This document shows positions 27,301 to 37,249 of a stretch of 64,000 bases of DNA, piece by piece. The notes beneath the pieces were generated by a model that saw only the letters and a program-made list of their open reading frames with translations, made no database searches and was not told the origin of the DNA. The position numbers and the translations under genes were made by a program. Each line of letters opens with the position of its first letter. Position 1 is the first letter of the stretch. The stretch lies in the NCBI RefSeq assembly GCF_001577835.2, contig NC_029518.1, positions 30,497,462 to 30,561,461 on the forward strand. Reading direction: 5' to 3'. This DNA comes from Coturnix japonica (taxonomy: Eukaryota; Chordata; Aves; Galliformes; Phasianidae).

Positions 27301-30300
27301 CATTACTACTATCAGAGACAAGGCACTGGATTAAGTGGACTGGCAGGGCAGTTCTGATTTGTTAACTATCTCCTCCTGTAAGTACCAGTAAAAAGTTCAG
27401 GAACTGTTTGCACCACAAAATAAAACTACGACCATGCTGTAAGTTTTGCTATGACATGGCTGCTGAGGGCTATGAAGAGATAGGATCTACCACAGACACA
27501 CACTATCATAAAGCTCTGTGAAAGTGGTAAGTTTGTTCCTTTAAGAGAACTGGTTCTAGCACAAAGCTTGGCTTTATTTCTGCAAAGCTGGCTACTTGGC
27601 CATTACAGATTTTACTGCATTAGTAAAGAGTAGGTGCCTACCCAGTCCTAAAACAATTGATTGCTCAATTCATGAACAAACTTATTTTTTCTATAATAAC
27701 AAAATGTATTTGATATCTTTAGAGAGGACACAGGTTTACAAAATTAAGAAGATATTTGTTAAAATATCAGCATTATTTCAAATGCTACACTGCTGTAAGT
27801 GGATAATGCCCGTGTTGTGACTGAAGTATGGTATGGCTTAAAGTAAAAGTTAAAATTACTTGTTAAAGATTATGGTCAGCCAATAGTGACACTGCTTTCT
27901 CCATGTAAAGGTGCATCTTGTTCTTAGAAAGCAGCACACTCAGCCCAGGAGTTTCTGAAAAGAGCAAATTCCATTTTGGAAGAAATTGTGAAACACATCT
28001 CCAATTTGAAGGGGGGACAAAAAAGCAAACAATCACCCCAGAAATATTGCTAGTTCTCAGAAAACACATTCTGAGTATTGCTGCAGGAAAACTGTATCCT
28101 ACTGATTAATGAAAAGCCTGACACTGTACATAACAACTGAGAGCCGTGAAGCACGATGCAGAAGGAAATAAAGAAAAAAAATGAAAAGAAAAAGACAAAA
28201 GCTCCACCAACCTTCCCCCCAAAAACCCAGTGATGGCATCTTGACTATCTTCGGTCCCAGCAAATACGTACGTGAAATTAAGGACTTCTTGAAATTAAAT
28301 CAATTGGACAAAATACAAAAAGCAACTTGCACAGATGAGATAAACACAAATACACTGAGACTTGTGCAAGAAACCTGTATAAACTTAAACCATGGTAAGC
28401 ATGTTCTTCCCAAACTACACCCTTTTCTAAGAACTCATCAGCTAAAAGCAGGACACACAGGGGCACCATGTCAAGCTCACCCATTCCCAACAATCACCCT
28501 CACTTTCTGTAACCATTCTGATTCTGTTGCTCCCGCAACTTGAGCACTCAGCATATTTCAAATTCCCTCGCGATCACTGCAACTGAAACCCTACAGTGGT
28601 GATCCAGGTTTAAGATTTAGAGCTTAAGAAAGGTACTGAATATCCATGGAAGGCACCACTGTCCTATTTTAGTTATTTATAAACTCTTTATTGTAAACTA
28701 CCCAGGTCAGGAGTCCTAACAATCTCCGTGGGTGGCTATTTTTGCACGGCTTATGGCCAGACAAAATATGGGTGTAACTTAACATTGCTTTTTCAATATT
28801 AATGCATGCCTCTTCTTTTCCACTTGTGCTTGCTACGGGGCCAAAAGCAACAAGAGACATAACTGGATGCAAACTACAAACCAAGAGGTGTTTTTAGATA
28901 GAATGAAGGCTGTATTTAAGAAGGTTTTTTTTCAGCACGTGGCCATGAAATACAAAAAGATGCACATGTTTTAGCAAACCTCTCTCAGGAAAAAAACTCA
29001 CTTAAAAATACACTTTAATAAGCAGTTAATAAACAGCTATCACATCAAAACATGAAACATGCTCAATAGCAACTACCACAAAACCCCTTTAGATTAATGT
29101 TATTGTGGTACTTCTCTACTACATAGTTAGACACTGCATATTCTTCCTGCATATACTTGAGCTGTCACTCACTTGGAATCCAATTTTGCCCTCATTTACT
29201 ACACTGGATTTAATACAACGCATCAGAGTAATTCAGGTTAATTCTACCTCTCTTTATTTAAATACAAGCCAGTATTTGCCCCTTAGTAACAACATAACCA
29301 AGAACATTTTCTGAGGCTGCAACACTTAGTAACATTATTTCATCATACAGGTGTTATGGGCTAAGATCCCTTTCCATTTATTCATTCGTCATGTTCTTAA
29401 AACCTTGTGAAATAAACCGAATAATTACAGGAAAAGAGCGTGTTGCAGAGTTGAACACCGGGAAAAATAACCAAATGTAGGACAGCATGCTGTGCCACGT
29501 TCATGATATAATACAATATGCAGCTACCAATTATGTCAGGGCTGATCTTCTGGGAAAAGATTATTATTCTTTCTTGTTTCAGACAACAGGGATACTTTAA
29601 GATTCACATTTACAAGAATAAATAGAAGCAAATCACACTTGATAAATCACCATTCCTATTGCACCAGAGCTACCACAGTTCAGTACAAGGAACCTAAGAA
29701 CCAATAATGATCAAAATGTAAATTTGTCAATTTAAAGCTGCATCATGTTTTTGATCATCACTGGCCTCTTAAAATAGTCTTTCTATTCATAACTAATACT
29801 AATATCCAAACAAATGTGATAAAAAAATCAGGACTTAGAAGCAACAAACTTGTCAATTCACTCTGAGTGAATCTAGAGATTTGCTTTTTATTCCCAGCCA
29901 GACTTTTAGAAAGCTCTGCAAGCAGAATATTCTTCTCTATTGTATTCTGCATCTCTAGGGTGTTGGTTTTTTTTCCAAGGAATTTTCTTTATTTCAGTTT
30001 TCTGCTTTTTACCTTAAGTGTACCACCTATCATGAATAGCTGCTTTTGTGGTACTTTTGCATCAGGTGATTGCATTTATCAGCAAGAATACAAACTAATG
30101 GAAGCAGAATGCATGTAAAGTATGGCTTTCAGTGTTCAGGGAAATTTCTCCTTTTCTTCCTCTCATCACACACCTCAGGTGCTTCTGTCCACACATCTGC
30201 ATTACATTATTATTATTATTTTTTTAATTTCCCTCAATTACTTCATCCAATCTCTTGTTTTATTTTCTTCTCTTTTTAAATATAAAATCAACACTATACA

Positions 30301-31640
30301 TAATTTTTCTCTTCTAGATCTTGCCTGTATGTAAAATACATGGAACACAAAACTTCCTTTTCCTTGCTCCACTTATTTTGCAACCCTTTCAGATAATCAT
30401 TTTTCAGAACTAGGCCATAAAAACACAAGTCATTTGTAAAACTCCACTATTTTTATTCCCCCAATTCCCTACCTTCTCAGCCTTTAGGAGGAAAAAAAGA
30501 AAAAAAGCAAGAGTGACTCAATCGTTCCAAGCAGCTTTCAAAGAAACCAATGGGATGGAACAAACTGAATTTAATTAATATATTTGTAGCACAATGTCAC
30601 ATAAACTTTATGATCTATGGCATAAGCCTAATATGCATGTTGATGCAGACAAATCCTACTCATTTGAAAAGGAAGAAACATCTCAAAAAAGACATGGAAT
30701 AAATTTTTATGTATTCCTTCCCTGACTCTGATGCAAAAAAAACTAAAGGAGAAGTAACATCAAAACACACTCGAACAACTCATTACTTGAAATGCACATC
30801 CTAAGACTGCATAGCAAGCTTTAAACACCTTAAGTAAATTCTGACAGCAGCAGGTCTAGACAGTATTTATACCAAGACTTAAAATCTTGACTCTGTATCC
30901 AGACACCAAAATCTTGCATTTGAGCACTTCAGCACAAACATAATGCCTGAATTTCTGGACACTCTAATTTGGAAGTCAGCCCAGTTTCCATGTTGAAAGT
31001 CTGTACTTGCTCAACTCATCCTTCCTTGATGTGTTTCATTTGTTATATAGCTGATTGATTAAAATACATACAATTAAAACATCTACAATTGAATCTGATT
31101 TAGTAATATTGAAGTAGAAAAAAAAAGTTAGTTAAATTTTAAAAATAATTAGTATGGCATCTAAAATCTATCTTTATCACTAGTCCACAGATTAAAACTT
31201 TAGATTTATTTTTCGTAGTAAACAAAACAGAAACATATTTTTCAGAAAGTACCTTTAGATTTTTTACTGGAGCTTCTTTTGCTTCTTGGGCTTCTTTTTC
31301 CACCTGGCTGTTTTTCTGTAATAAGCTTTTCCTCCAGCTGAGGGTCCATATGGACATTCACAGATCTCTTCCCAGTCTCACTTTCCTTACAGCCTGGGGT
31401 ACAGTCTCCACTGTCCATATTCTCATTATTATTGATGCTGTCCTGCTCACCTTCATCCTGTCTTCCCATAGCAGTTCTACTAGTGGTCAAAACATCATTC
31501 CCATCGTTGTCAAGTCGATTCTCATTTTCATCGGCTGAAGAAACCAAATGAGAGGTCAAACATTCGACCCTATAGTCAGCAGGAAGACTGTCCTTTGAGT
31601 CTATCTGTAGATCATTTGGTGGAAATTCTCTGTCGTCCAT
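1811..31640 (-). CDS. CNST: Consortin (CNST/PPP1R64), whole coding region in 11 exons
   Basis: Consortin is a trans-Golgi network membrane protein that binds connexins and helps deliver them to the plasma membrane; it is also listed as a protein phosphatase 1 regulatory subunit. Coding parts, in minus-strand order: 31640-31253, 25481-25276, 22939-22909, 19833-19747, 19302-19188, 16185-16164, 15986-15893, 12169-12116, 11934-11063, 3808-3673, 2016-1811. They sum to 2211 nt, or 736 residues plus stop, close to my recollection of 725 for human. All junctions are GT-AG and all phases agree. Recognised segments: N-terminal MDD start with a DENEN motif, the QSLFSL..EEVEQ..LPLCLHQ block, [28 protein letters not shown], an acidic Ser-rich middle, an RVRF phosphatase-1 docking motif at 656-659, and a membrane helix at about 676-698 with a short tail containing DMESPVC. 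No break is seen. A noncoding first exon is inferred near 43.7 kb. Confidence 0.95.
3673..3808 (-). CDS. CNST: CNST exon with PP1-docking RVxF motif
   Basis: Residues 624-668. It starts on a codon boundary after the acceptor tttcctgatag and ends with one base before the donor gtattct. The segment GLVSILKKR is followed by a basic run and [14 protein letters not shown] preceded by basic residues and followed by acidic ones fits the RVxF class of protein phosphatase 1 docking motifs. This agrees with the PPP1R64 alias of the gene. It lies just before the membrane helix, on the presumed cytosolic side. Confidence 0.93.
3840..11030. other. CNST: CNST intron between the large exon and the RVxF exon
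   Basis: About 7.2 kb of AT-rich intron. I see no additional exon with good phase and no long repeat. At 6008-6028 there is a short agaatcacagaatcacag run like the tail of a CR1, but no CR1 body follows. The open frames at 7741-8047 on both strands are short, overlap each other and resemble nothing I know. Confidence 0.6.
11063..11934 (-). CDS. CNST: CNST large central exon, acidic Ser-rich region
   Basis: At 872 nt it is the largest exon, coding for residues 333-623. The acceptor is minus strand tgtcgcacttag; the donor follows GAG at 11063 (gtaaat). The protein here is low in hydrophobic residues and rich in Ser, Glu, Asp and Gln, with no predicted fold. Landmarks shared with human consortin are [42 protein letters not shown] and [14 protein letters not shown]. 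Some open frames on the plus strand opposite this exon are antisense shadows. Confidence 0.95.
12116..12169 (-). CDS. CNST: CNST 54-nt symmetric exon with Cys/His cluster
   Basis: Residues 315-332. It is bounded by the acceptor ctctttacag and the donor gtgagt, both strong. It begins and ends in the same phase (one base carried over), so skipping it would remove 18 residues without a shift. The peptide [18 protein letters not shown] has Cys321, Cys324, His328 and His330. I do not recognise a named zinc-binding fold, and metal binding is only a possibility. Confidence 0.85.
12903..12929. repeat. Poly-T run, 27 nt
   Basis: Uninterrupted T run in a CNST intron (poly-A on the transcribed strand). 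No retroposon body is evident on either side. Confidence 0.9.
14046..14105. repeat. AAAAC-rich simple repeat
   Basis: Several tandem AAAAC units followed by A-rich sequence with CC interruptions, inside a CNST intron. Confidence 0.85.
15893..15986 (-). CDS. CNST: CNST exon, residues 284-314
   Basis: 94 nt. The acceptor is minus strand aaatattttacag, the donor gtatgtg. It opens on a codon boundary ([10 protein letters not shown]...) and ends with one base carried to the 54-nt exon. It encodes a polar segment with [17 protein letters not shown]. Joining it directly to the exon at 19188-19302 would put a stop codon in frame, so an exon must lie between them; the 22-nt exon at 16164-16185 satisfies this exactly. 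Confidence 0.88.
16164..16185 (-). CDS. CNST: CNST 22-nt microexon
   Basis: The minus strand has the pyrimidine-rich acceptor tttttttcttcattgccgcag, 22 nt, then the donor gtaagc. The first base completes a Gln codon left open by the upstream exon (..caa ca|g). The remaining 21 nt code for PRAPENK, and the exon ends on a codon boundary as the next exon (PVVADN) requires. No other candidate I could see in the intron restores the frame. The exon is inferred from splice signals and phase, without transcript evidence. Confidence 0.8.
16275..17345 (+). repeat. CR1 LINE 3' fragment, split by a nested CR1
   Basis: The left part (about 16275-16342) reads gacaaggggtaacaggc and gaagttcca through aacttctttactg. 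The right part (about 17172-17345) resumes with gagggtgcactggaccagg and runs to the CR1 3' end, gatccctcccaac and ttctatgatactgtgat. In an intact CR1 these two parts are continuous. The copy is antisense to CNST and lies about 90 nt upstream, in the transcript, of the 22-nt microexon. Confidence 0.85.
16343..17171 (+). repeat. CR1 LINE fragment nested inside another CR1
   Basis: Starts in the reverse transcriptase C-terminal region (gacaaaaccaagctggg) and continues through the tgttggatcctgcc and aatatgagcc region and the 3' end (gatctttaaggtctttt, ttctaagattctgtg). It is 5'-truncated, as most CR1 copies are. The plus-strand frame at 16457-16693 translates to a diverged CR1 ORF2 tail; the long antisense frame over it is a shadow. 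Confidence 0.85.
17350..19180. other. CNST: CNST intron, unique sequence
   Basis: No exon with acceptable phase and no recognised repeat family seen in this part of the intron. Confidence 0.5.
19188..19302 (-). CDS. CNST: CNST exon, residues 238-275
   Basis: 115 nt, from the acceptor aatttag to the donor gtaagt. It codes for [16 protein letters not shown], then [21 protein letters not shown], colinear with the human WKTVQ..TALRNSEKG..LTKICATHQ segment as I remember it. It ends two bases into a codon, which the 22-nt exon completes. Confidence 0.92.
19747..19833 (-). CDS. CNST: CNST exon, residues 209-237
   Basis: 87 nt. It completes a Tyr codon at its start, then encodes [18 protein letters not shown] and [10 protein letters not shown], nearly identical to human consortin. 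The donor is g|gtaagt. The helical, charged pattern suggests an alpha-helical repeat-like segment, joined to the YFQEEEY block of the preceding 31-nt exon. Confidence 0.93.
20000..21050. other. CNST: CNST intron, unique sequence
   Basis: AT-rich intron with no exon or recognised repeat seen. Confidence 0.5.
21064..21180 (-). repeat. CR1 LINE 3' end fragment
   Basis: Plus strand begins catagaatgatagaatggcc, the reverse complement of a CR1 tail, followed by aggacctcaaagatcatc and caggctgcccagagc. The copy is short and lies in the sense direction of CNST transcription. Confidence 0.75.
21267..21302. repeat. (AT)18 microsatellite
   Basis: Perfect AT dinucleotide run in a CNST intron, likely length-variable. 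Confidence 0.95.
22295..22800 (-). repeat. CR1 LINE 3' fragment
   Basis: Reverse complement of about 500 nt of the CR1 3' region: catagaatcacagaactg at the tail, then ggttggaaaagacctt, tccagtgcttcacaaccctt and cttccccttgtcctgtcac-type sequence, through to ttcctttctgtacggaggtg. It ends about 110 nt from the 31-nt CNST exon. Confidence 0.88.
22909..22939 (-). CDS. CNST: CNST 31-nt exon, residues 199-208
   Basis: Encodes [10 protein letters not shown] plus the first base of Tyr. The acceptor ccttttcag and the donor gtatcc flank it. It follows the LPLCLHQ block exactly as in human consortin (CLHQIAESYFQEEDYEKAM), so phase and similarity both support it despite its small size. Confidence 0.92.
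23000..24500. other. CNST: CNST intron, unique sequence
   Basis: Short open frames at 23310-24120 on the minus strand lack splice context and known similarity. Nothing else recognised. Confidence 0.5.
24515..24580 (-). repeat. Short CR1 tail fragment
   Basis: Reverse complement of a CR1 3' end: cacaatatcacagtatcaca then gggttggaagggaccttag. Only the terminal 60 or so bases remain. Confidence 0.6.
25276..25481 (-). CDS. CNST: CNST exon, residues 130-198
   Basis: 206 nt, from the acceptor cttgttcttttcaaag to the donor gtactt. It completes a Gly codon, then [13 protein letters not shown], and further on [20 protein letters not shown] and TLPLCLHQ, the strongest conserved block in the N-terminal half. 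It is shorter than the matching human region, which I recall having extra residues before the QSLFSL block. Confidence 0.93.
26040..26310 (+). mobile_element. Fossil avian alpharetrovirus/EAV-type LTR fragment
   Basis: Family: endogenous retrovirus LTR of the avian leukosis/EAV kind. The region from the AATAAA signal (about 26222) onward closely follows the alpharetroviral R/U5 layout: caataaaacgccattt, attcaccatattggtgtg. A TATA-like ttatttaaa sits about 30 nt before it, and the upstream U3-like part holds a tandem 20-nt repeat at 26134-26173. Only LTR-like sequence is visible, with no internal region, so it is a solo or partial LTR. It lies antisense in a CNST intron. Ends are approximate. 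Age was not measured; the readable core suggests it is not among the oldest. Confidence 0.75.
26320..31240. other. CNST: CNST intron, mostly unrecognised
   Basis: About 4.9 kb. A plus-strand frame at 26890-27168 contains [20 protein letters not shown], faintly like the ERDLGV(I/L)VD step of LINE reverse transcriptase tails, so an old CR1/L2-like relic is possible. No exon with fitting phase is evident; the flanking exons join in frame without one. Confidence 0.4.
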
Positions 31641-31690
31641 CAGAGCGTTACTTGTTGAACCACTTAATCCCCTTCCAGATATTTTTAGAC
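31253..31690 (-). CDS. CNST: CNST first coding exon with start codon
   Basis: The acceptor follows ttttgtattttag at 31691; the ATG is at 31640-31638, so about 50 nt are 5' UTR. Residues 1-129 plus one base. It begins [17 protein letters not shown], matching human MDDSDTPTYYLQIEPQD in layout, then [22 protein letters not shown] and [17 protein letters not shown]. The frame stays open from the acceptor to the ATG, so an upstream start cannot be ruled out, but similarity favours this Met. Confidence 0.93.
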
Positions 31691-31699
31691 CTAAAATAC

Positions 31700-32900
31700 A
31701 AAACCAGAAGAAGCATTTATAAATGGTACTATAATTAAGCTCATGCTCAACTCCAGTCAGTAAAGGATCACATTAGCAAAGTGATATAGCTTAAAGGTAT
31801 GGGGATATTATTTTATACAGTAACCCTTTGCCCTGCTGGAAGTCTTGTAAAGCGAAGCTAACTACATACAACAACAATTTATACATCTGTATTTTCATGC
31901 AGTTATTATTGGTTCCAGTTAAATAACCAACAGCACAGCTGATCTTCACAGCAGTGCTCAGTGAGGTAACAAGAAAAACAAAAAGATAAACAAAAAGCAC
32001 CACCTCCACTTAAATCCATGGCCAAAATAAAAACATACTTATTGCCTAAGATCACAGCTTGTCTGAAGTAAAAATAAACCTGGAAGAAATAAAAGCTAAA
32101 CAACTTTCATTTCTGTCACTCATGGCACCACACCAAACATATAGATAGGTTAATTATTTTACAATGTCTAGATGCAAACAGAACCTGTTTATTGACTCAG
32201 ATTGTCACTCTATTTCCAAGAGAACATTCAACATGTCTTCAGATAACACACAAGCAGATGGTTTGCTGATAAAAAAAAATAATCCACCACCTACTCACAA
32301 CAGGGGTCAATTTTCCCTTTTAGTGAACATGCAGCTCTAAACAATGCTGCAATTAAGCACATAGTTACAAGAAAAGAATATAACCCTCAGCAGTAGAGTT
32401 GTATGGTACTTACAGAGGACTTTATTACTTGGTTTCTCCAGCTTTTAGAAGCATAGAAATACTGTTGGTTTAACTTAGCAACTATACAGATGAAAGGCAG
32501 CTCTGTTACATACATCTCATTAGATTTAACTCAAGTATTTTAAAAATTAAAGCAAAAAAATGGCTAGCACTCTTGTACTATGGAAGAGCTTTGACAAGGT
32601 TCGTAAGGTAGCTTCCTATCCTTTCCTGCAAAGGAATAAGCATTTTAGTAACTCTGTTTCACTGAATGCTTAGGTATTGTGTTCTGATATATACTACAGA
32701 AATAACTGAAATGCACATTCACTAAATATGCAAGATACTGTTTCATTTTATTTGCTAGAAGAATTCAAACTGCAGAATAAAAGTGACAAAATGCCAGGGA
32801 GAATAAATAAGCATTCCTCTGTAACCTTTGTAGTTGCTTATAGGACTAGAAGAAAGAAAACACCATTCTCAACTTAGAGAAGACAAGGAGAAGAAAGCAG
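31700..32900. other. CNST: CNST 5' intron, unique sequence
   Basis: No exon or recognised repeat seen. Confidence 0.5.
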
Positions 32901-32904
32901 CTAC

Positions 32905-34120
32905 GTGGTTGCTCAACCTCACCTCAGTCCCTTTAAGATGATGTAGAACATAATCCCAGAAGTCGTTTTCAAATATGTGTAGGACAAGAAGGTCATGAAG
33001 AGTACTCAGCATGGACTTAGGATGGATAAACAGCACTTAATCAACTTGATAGTCTTCTGTAATTATGTGACCGGTTCAGTAGATAAGAACAGTGGATACC
33101 ATTTACCTTGACTTTAGAAGAGCTTTTGACACTTTCTCCCATAACATCCTTACAACAAAAATACAAAAAGCAGGCTACGCAGACAATGAGGTGAATTGAA
33201 AACTTGCTGAATGTCTGAGACAGAGCACTGTGATCAGGCGAAGGAAGTCCTGTTCCAGGCCAGTGACCAGTGTACACCCAGGAGCTAAGAGCCAAGCCAG
33301 TACTGTTTACCCCCTCATTAATGACCAGGGCAATAAGAAAGTCAACTGACAGCAGGTTTAATGATGATACAGTGGGAGGTTGTGCTGCCATTCACAAAGA
33401 CCTTGACAGGCTGGAAAAAAAAAAGGGGGATGATGGAAACTTAATGAAGTTCTACAAAGGAAAATGCAAAGCTCTGCACATGGGAAGGAATAACCTCATG
33501 CACTAGTACAGATTGACAGTCACCCAGCTGGAAAGTAGCTCTGCAAAAATGGCCTGGAGGTCCCTGCAGGCAGCAATTGATCACCAGCCAGCAAGATGCC
33601 TTTATGAAAAAGATGCCAGCAGCATCTTGGGCTGCATTACTGATAAGCAAGTCAAGGGAGGTGAACCTTCCTCTCTACTCAGCACTGGTGAGACACATCT
33701 TGCTGAGTCCAGTCCTCGGTTTACCTCTAGCACAAAAATATGGACATATTGAAGCAGCTCCAGGACAGGGCCAAAGTGAGGATTAAGAGTCTGGAGCATC
33801 TATCAGAGGAGGCTGAGAGAGCTGTAATTGTTCAGCCTGCAAAGGCTCGGAAAAACTTTATCAACACATATAAATACAAAATGAGAAAGTAAAGGAGATG
33901 TGTCAGACTCTTCTCAGAGTCTCTCAGAGAAAGCACAAGAGGCAACTGACACAAGCTAAATATAAGAAACACTAAGCATAAAAATTAGATTCACTAATAA
34001 GGGTGATTGAACATTGGAAAGGTGTTACCCAGAATAGGTTGTGGAGCAGCCATCCTTGGAGATATTCAAAGCCCAACTGGACAGAGTCCTGACCAATCCA
34101 CTCCTCTTTCTTCACTACAT
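32905..34120 (+). repeat. CR1 LINE, long diverged copy
   Basis: About 1.2 kb of CR1 including reverse transcriptase parts: taccttgactttagaagagc, gacactttctcccataac, then gtaccatttacc-type flanks, ctctgcacatgggaaggaat, and a decayed 3' part to gatattcaaagcccaact. It is antisense to CNST. Heavily mutated; the frames at 33270-33752 are remnants. Confidence 0.82.
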
Positions 34121-34149
34121 CAAGTACTCTGACCCTCTGTGACTGCCCT

Positions 34150-36320
34150 CACCACTTGTCCTGACACAACTTGTTAGTATTCCTGAGTTTATTTCTAAAA
34201 CACTTTGTTCTTAACACAACAGAAATGTTGAAGTAACAGTTGCCAGGAAGTGTGCTAAAATAACTTCTAGTAGTCAACCAACCCCTATTAGCAGAAGTTT
34301 ACTTCTCCACTCAGGTATTCTTGGGTCACTCCATCACATACCATTCTACTGGTTCAGCAGGAGTGGCAAGACATGGGCAGCTACACCTGCCCTTAGATAA
34401 TACTTCAATGAGCACATGCTCTGTGAAGGTTAGGAATTGGAATGACTGTGTGCCAGGTGCTTTCAGAATGAATGTTCTAAGAGTTCCTTGTAAGCACACA
34501 GAGGCTGATGAGCCACCAGCAACCGGGCAATGCAAAAGCAAAGTCAGTACAGCTCATTTTCTGCTTCCAACCCGAAGAGCTTGTTAGCCATTTCCAGCCA
34601 TACCAGTCCAACAAAAAAGTACTGCCTTTCCTATAACATATGTGCATCTTAAAAGAAACAACAACAAAACTCAGTCTAGGAGATTAATGAATTGTACACT
34701 GAAGTAGGAAAGATGCAAATTGTATTTTTCTTTGGCAAACTAACAAAAGAAACAGCTTTCCTCAAGTATCAGAAAGACAAGGAAGGGATCTCAAGAGGAG
34801 ATGCCCATCTGGAGAATGTATCTGTCCATAAGAGGGATATTCCTTATTCAAGCCCCTTTCTCTTCAGGAGTTAAATGAGAACAGAACTGAACTATTCCTG
34901 CAAGAATGAGAACCAGAATATATTTGTTATAGACATACACACAACAGTAACATTTATTGATGGTAACTGTTCCTAATCATTTGAAACAACAACAAAAACA
35001 AAGGAAAAAAAGCCCAAACACCACATTAACCTTGAAAGGTTTACTTCTTACTCTTCCTAGCACATGAAATAGTAATTATTGCTGCCCCACCCAGCTCATG
35101 GATTGAATGGTACATCAGATAAAAGAGGTTAAAGTGCACTGCCCAAAGCTAACGAGGAATTAGTTTTATCAGCAATAATTAAAAACCAGGATGTCCTGTG
35201 ATGTCCTACCACTGTTTTGCTTCTATCAGTAAACAACTGCTCTTCCTTTCAACAGCTATCACTAAAAAAACAGAAACATTTAAACAAGTAGTTTCCTATT
35301 AGATTGCAAAATGAGGAAAATATGCTTTTGACAAGTGACATTTTATATAGAGGAAGTTAACATTTTGATAGAAAATACTGAGTCATTTCCTTCTAACACA
35401 TGGCTAAAATGACAGTCCTCTAGCTGAAACACTGGATAGCCTCTGCAGCCTGAGCATGCCAACTTTTCTTGGTTTACAGTGTTACACTGTTACACAACTG
35501 CTACACACATTAAGGCAATTGGCGTATGCAATCACTATGACTGTAGCATAAATCCAAAATAGGATGGAAAGCACTTGCTAAGCGGCTAACAGATAACATC
35601 TACATTGAAGAAATTAGTTATGTGCTGGCTTGAATACGGACAGTACCTATATTACAGAAATACCCTGCCATATGCTTCTTATTGAAGTAAACCAACTTCC
35701 ATTTTAAAGAGGCCATACTCTTCAGTGTTCACTGTCACATAGTTTGTATAATTCCAACAACTTTCTTAGTTGCTCACTTTTGTGGTATGTGTACCACAAG
35801 TTCCTTCCATCAATCCTTACTAAGGGAACAGCACCTTAAATACGGTTGTTTGGAGGAAAAAATGGAATATTTGAGGTAAAAGTTTTAGAGGGAAAGGGAC
35901 AACACAACATGCGGTAACAGTTAGTCAGCCTAGAAAGGCTGCCATATGAACAAGCAAGCAGGCTGTCTAGAGATGCGGATTCACCACCTTCTTAAAGAAG
36001 AAATTAAGCAAGACCCAATTTTGAGGACAGGAAAAAAAGATAGCACCTAGGATTAAGGGAATTTAATTTTCTTTATTGTAGCAAGGCTTTTGTCTCTTGT
36101 TTTCATATACATTTATTACTATTTTTAATACAATAGTTTATACTATACTAATAGTTTAGCAAGTCCTAGAGGAAGACAAAAAGCATTTTCATTCTGCTAA
36201 AAAGGAAATTGACTTTCAAAAATGGCATCTTTACAGAGTTGAGGCTTTTGCCTCTTGAAAAAAATAAAAAGAAAAAAAGTAAAACAGCAGAAAATGTACT
36301 ATTGCAAACTAATGTCTGCA
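34150..36320. other. CNST: CNST 5' intron, unique sequence
   Basis: Nothing recognised; short frames at 34321-34587 on both strands have no clear similarity. Confidence 0.45.
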
Positions 36321-36326
36321 TGCATG

Positions 36327-36652
36327 TGTAGCAGAAATGCTAAGTCAGGGCTTGAACCAGTGATTGAGCACCTGATGGGAAGGTGGGGCCAACTCAGTGG
36401 TTGCATGCAACTGAGTGACCCAAAGGAGTGGAGTCAGAATCCACCCCTTCCCAGGCCTCATTTCAGGGCTGGCAGTAGAGGTGAGGACATCTCTTGGTGG
36501 AGATCCCTGCCTGAGGTTATCAAAAGTAAAGCAGCTCTTTTCCTTTATTTCTGTGGCTGTTGCATTTGGGCTCTTTCTCATTTGTTATAGCCAAAGACTC
36601 TGCCACCCTGCTATTATCGCAGTACTTTCTATCCCATTATAGCATTACAGCA
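36327..36652 (+). mobile_element. Possible fossil LTR, family uncertain
   Basis: A compact segment of about 325 nt starting tgtagcagaaatgctaa and ending with attatagcattacagca, so it has TG...CA ends that are imperfect inverted copies of each other. The inside has GC-rich promoter-like sequence followed by gtaaagcagctcttttcc, the sort of R/U5 layout seen in avian ERV LTRs. No target-site duplication was found. Old, and only a single LTR-like unit. Confidence 0.4.
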
Positions 36653-37249
36653 GGTAAGATGATTGATTTTTATTTAATGAACAATTATTTATTTCCAATG
36701 TGAAGATGTAATGAAGGAGAGAAAACAATGCAGTAGCCGGTTCCTTTGAGAAAGTGCCATTTCTCTACAACTGCTTGCTCTGCATTGTATTTTATGTCCA
36801 ATACTTAATGGTTGGAATGCTTCTGTTTCTAAAGAAGGGAAGGAAAAAAAAAAAGCATATAAATACTTCAATTTTACAACCTGACATTCCTGCAGGAAAA
36901 ATACTGCCATGCTGTGAGCACAGGCTCATTAGTGGTTTACCATTTCACAAGATAGCCTTAGGTACAATCCCATTACTGGGTAGCCTAGCTCTAAGAGAAT
37001 CTCATTAACTTCCTTCTGACTGTGTTCAGTTTGCCCTATGTCCTGATTTGAAATCAGGTACTAGACATAAAAAATATCTTCCTGCATGAATTTTGCTTCC
37101 ATTTCAGATACATGATTTAGGAGGTCTCTCTCTCCTCAAACATTCCAGTATTCTCCAAGTTGCTTGGAGTAGCTCATCTAATATCTGAATTCACAAAATG
37201 TCTGAGCATGAGCAGCTTGGTGGTTTGGTACTTTCTGACACTGAAGCAG

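Noticed and set aside
28181-28543. 120-residue plus-strand open frame as a gene
   Set aside because: No splice context, no recognised similarity, lies in a CNST intron with ordinary intronic composition.
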